NCBI GenBank assembly: GCA_947461185.1
Contig: CANHJY010000090.1
Coordinates: 1 to 7,466, forward strand
DNA from: Flavobacteriales bacterium
Lineage (GTDB): Bacteria > Bacteroidota > Bacteroidia > Flavobacteriales_D > Crocinitomicaceae
Direction of reading: 5' to 3'
DNA length: 7,466 bases
In this document: positions 6,979-7,466 of the stretch, piece by piece
How the letters are laid out: the number at the start of each line of letters is the position of its first letter
How positions within the stretch are numbered: the stretch's first letter is position 1
The notes under the pieces: generated by a model
Seen by the model: only the letters and a program-made list of their open reading frames with translations
Told to the model about the DNA's origin: nothing
The model's database searches: none
Program-made: the position numbers and the translations under genes

Positions 6979-7365
6979 TTATCTAATTGAATTCCACTCA
7001 GATTTTCCCGTTGTAAATTGATTTTCGTTCAATGCAGATATTACTTTTTTAACCTTTTCTAAATCAACTTTATTCGAATCTAAACTGATTTTGGCAATTT
7101 GAGTCTCCCTTCCTTCAACAAAATCGTAAGATACCCGATCCACTCCACCTGTTTGCTTTAAAGCTTTCCTAATGGTTCCGCCGCAGCCTTTTTCGCACGA
7201 CATTCCCGAAATTTCAAGATTCAATTGCGTATTTGCAATCACTTTTTTCTCTTGATTTTGAGCGGTTTGACCTTTAACTGTTTTGATGTGAACTTTCTCT
7301 CCACTATCGTTGCAAGATGCAAGAGCAAAACCTACTACAGTTATAATGATGACAATCGATTTCAT
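6979..7365 (-). CDS. Heavy-metal-associated (HMA) domain lipoprotein
   Basis: A 128-residue small exported protein, probably a metal-binding lipoprotein facing the periplasm or attached to the outer membrane. Residues 1-17 form a short lipoprotein signal peptide, with lipobox LASC and Cys18 as the lipidated residue. About 25-45 is a charged linker. Residues 47-115 have the HMA ferredoxin-like pattern: strand LNLEISGM, metal loop SCEKGCG, helix TIRKALKQTGGV, strand VSYDFVEG, strand QIAKISLD, helix DLEKVKKVISALN. The metal-site cysteines are Cys57 and Cys61, a CxxxC spacing rather than the CxxC of copper chaperones and P-type ATPases; I recall the same spacing in related Bacteroidota proteins. 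Copper or another soft metal is the likely ligand, but this is inference. No metal pump or efflux gene is visible beside it. The ATG at 7365 follows an A-rich leader (AAAGAAAAAAC). Confidence 0.85.
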   Translation of the reverse strand: MKSIVIIITVVGFALASCNDSGEKVHIKTVKGQTAQNQEKKVIANTQLNLEISGMSCEKGCGGTIRKALKQTGGVDRVSYDFVEGRETQIAKISLDSNKVDLEKVKKVISALNENQFTTGKSEWNSIR

Positions 7366-7395
7366 GTTTTTTCTTTAAAATTAAATATTCCCTCT

Positions 7396-7429
7396 CAAAA
7401 ATATGTATGATAGATGATTAATTGTTCAA
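7396..7429 (-). promoter_or_regulatory. Candidate Bacteroidota promoter for the HMA lipoprotein gene
   Basis: On the - strand TATTTTTG (7403-7396) fits the -7 consensus TAnnTTTG, and TTG at 7429-7427 fits the -33 element with a 23-base spacer, the upper end of the known range. Transcription would start near 7389, giving a leader of about 24 bases before the ATG at 7365. The -33 TTG lies inside the first unit of the tandem repeat that begins at 7425. The motifs are seen directly; activity is inferred. Confidence 0.5.
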
Positions 7430-7466
7430 TGTTTAAAGTTCAATGTTTAAAGTTCAATGTTCAAAG
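7425..7466. repeat. Tandem 14-bp repeat (paired heptads), running off the window
   Basis: Three head-to-tail copies of TTCAATGTTTAAAG occupy 7425-7438, 7439-7452 and 7453-7466; the third has C in place of T at 7462. Each unit is itself two related 7-mers of form TTYAAWG, so six heptads follow without a gap. A degenerate heptad (TTAATTG, 7418-7424) may precede them. The array reaches the last base, so its full length is unknown. It lies upstream of the HMA lipoprotein gene. Short TTCAATG/TTCAAAG-type tandem repeats are, as far as I recall, common between genes in Bacteroidota. Confidence 0.9.

Noticed and set aside
7225..7410. A + strand 61-codon frame opposite the start of the HMA lipoprotein
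   Set aside because: It overlaps the lipobox-coding region and the promoter of a better-supported gene, and its protein shows no recognisable family.
7425..7466. Possible CRISPR array at the right edge
   Set aside because: Units are 14 bp and directly adjacent with no spacers, which is a simple tandem repeat and not a CRISPR.

Overview
The window looks like ordinary chromosome from a member of the Bacteroidota, most likely the class Flavobacteriia and possibly close to the Crocinitomicaceae/Fluviicola group. That family-level placement is only an impression from the AtpA and secreted-protein sequences. Supporting signs are the AT-rich composition, A-rich leaders without Shine-Dalgarno motifs, two candidate promoters with the Bacteroidota -7 element TAnnTTTG, a secreted protein with a type IX secretion (T9SS) type A sorting domain, and an F-type ATP synthase operon that ends at atpG.

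Left half (1-3661, + strand): the last codons of a probable atpE (subunit c), then atpF (b), atpH (delta), atpA (alpha) and atpG (gamma), all intact and closely spaced. The genes for beta and epsilon (atpD, atpC) do not follow, so they must lie elsewhere. A strong 15-bp hairpin sits between atpE and atpF, where it could help make subunit c in excess over b.

Right half (3663-7365, all - strand): read in the direction of transcription (right to left), it holds a small lipoprotein with a heavy-metal-associated (HMA) domain, a 772-residue secreted adhesin-like protein with two CUB-like domains and a T9SS sorting domain, and a YbfF-like alpha/beta hydrolase. The hydrolase converges on atpG with a single base between the two stop codons, and both stops lie inside a 15-bp palindrome. 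The lipoprotein and the secreted protein each appear to have their own promoter. The hydrolase follows the secreted protein by 64 bp and has a long inverted repeat directly before its start codon.

The right edge holds a short tandem array of a 14-bp (2 x 7-bp) unit that runs off the window and overlaps the promoter of the lipoprotein gene.

No mobile element, CRISPR array, tRNA, rRNA or defence system was seen. The points most worth following up are the atpE-atpF hairpin, the TTG start of the secreted protein, the CxxxC metal site of the lipoprotein, the heptad repeat array in a promoter, and the stop-codon palindrome. None of these amounts to clear evidence of a new system.
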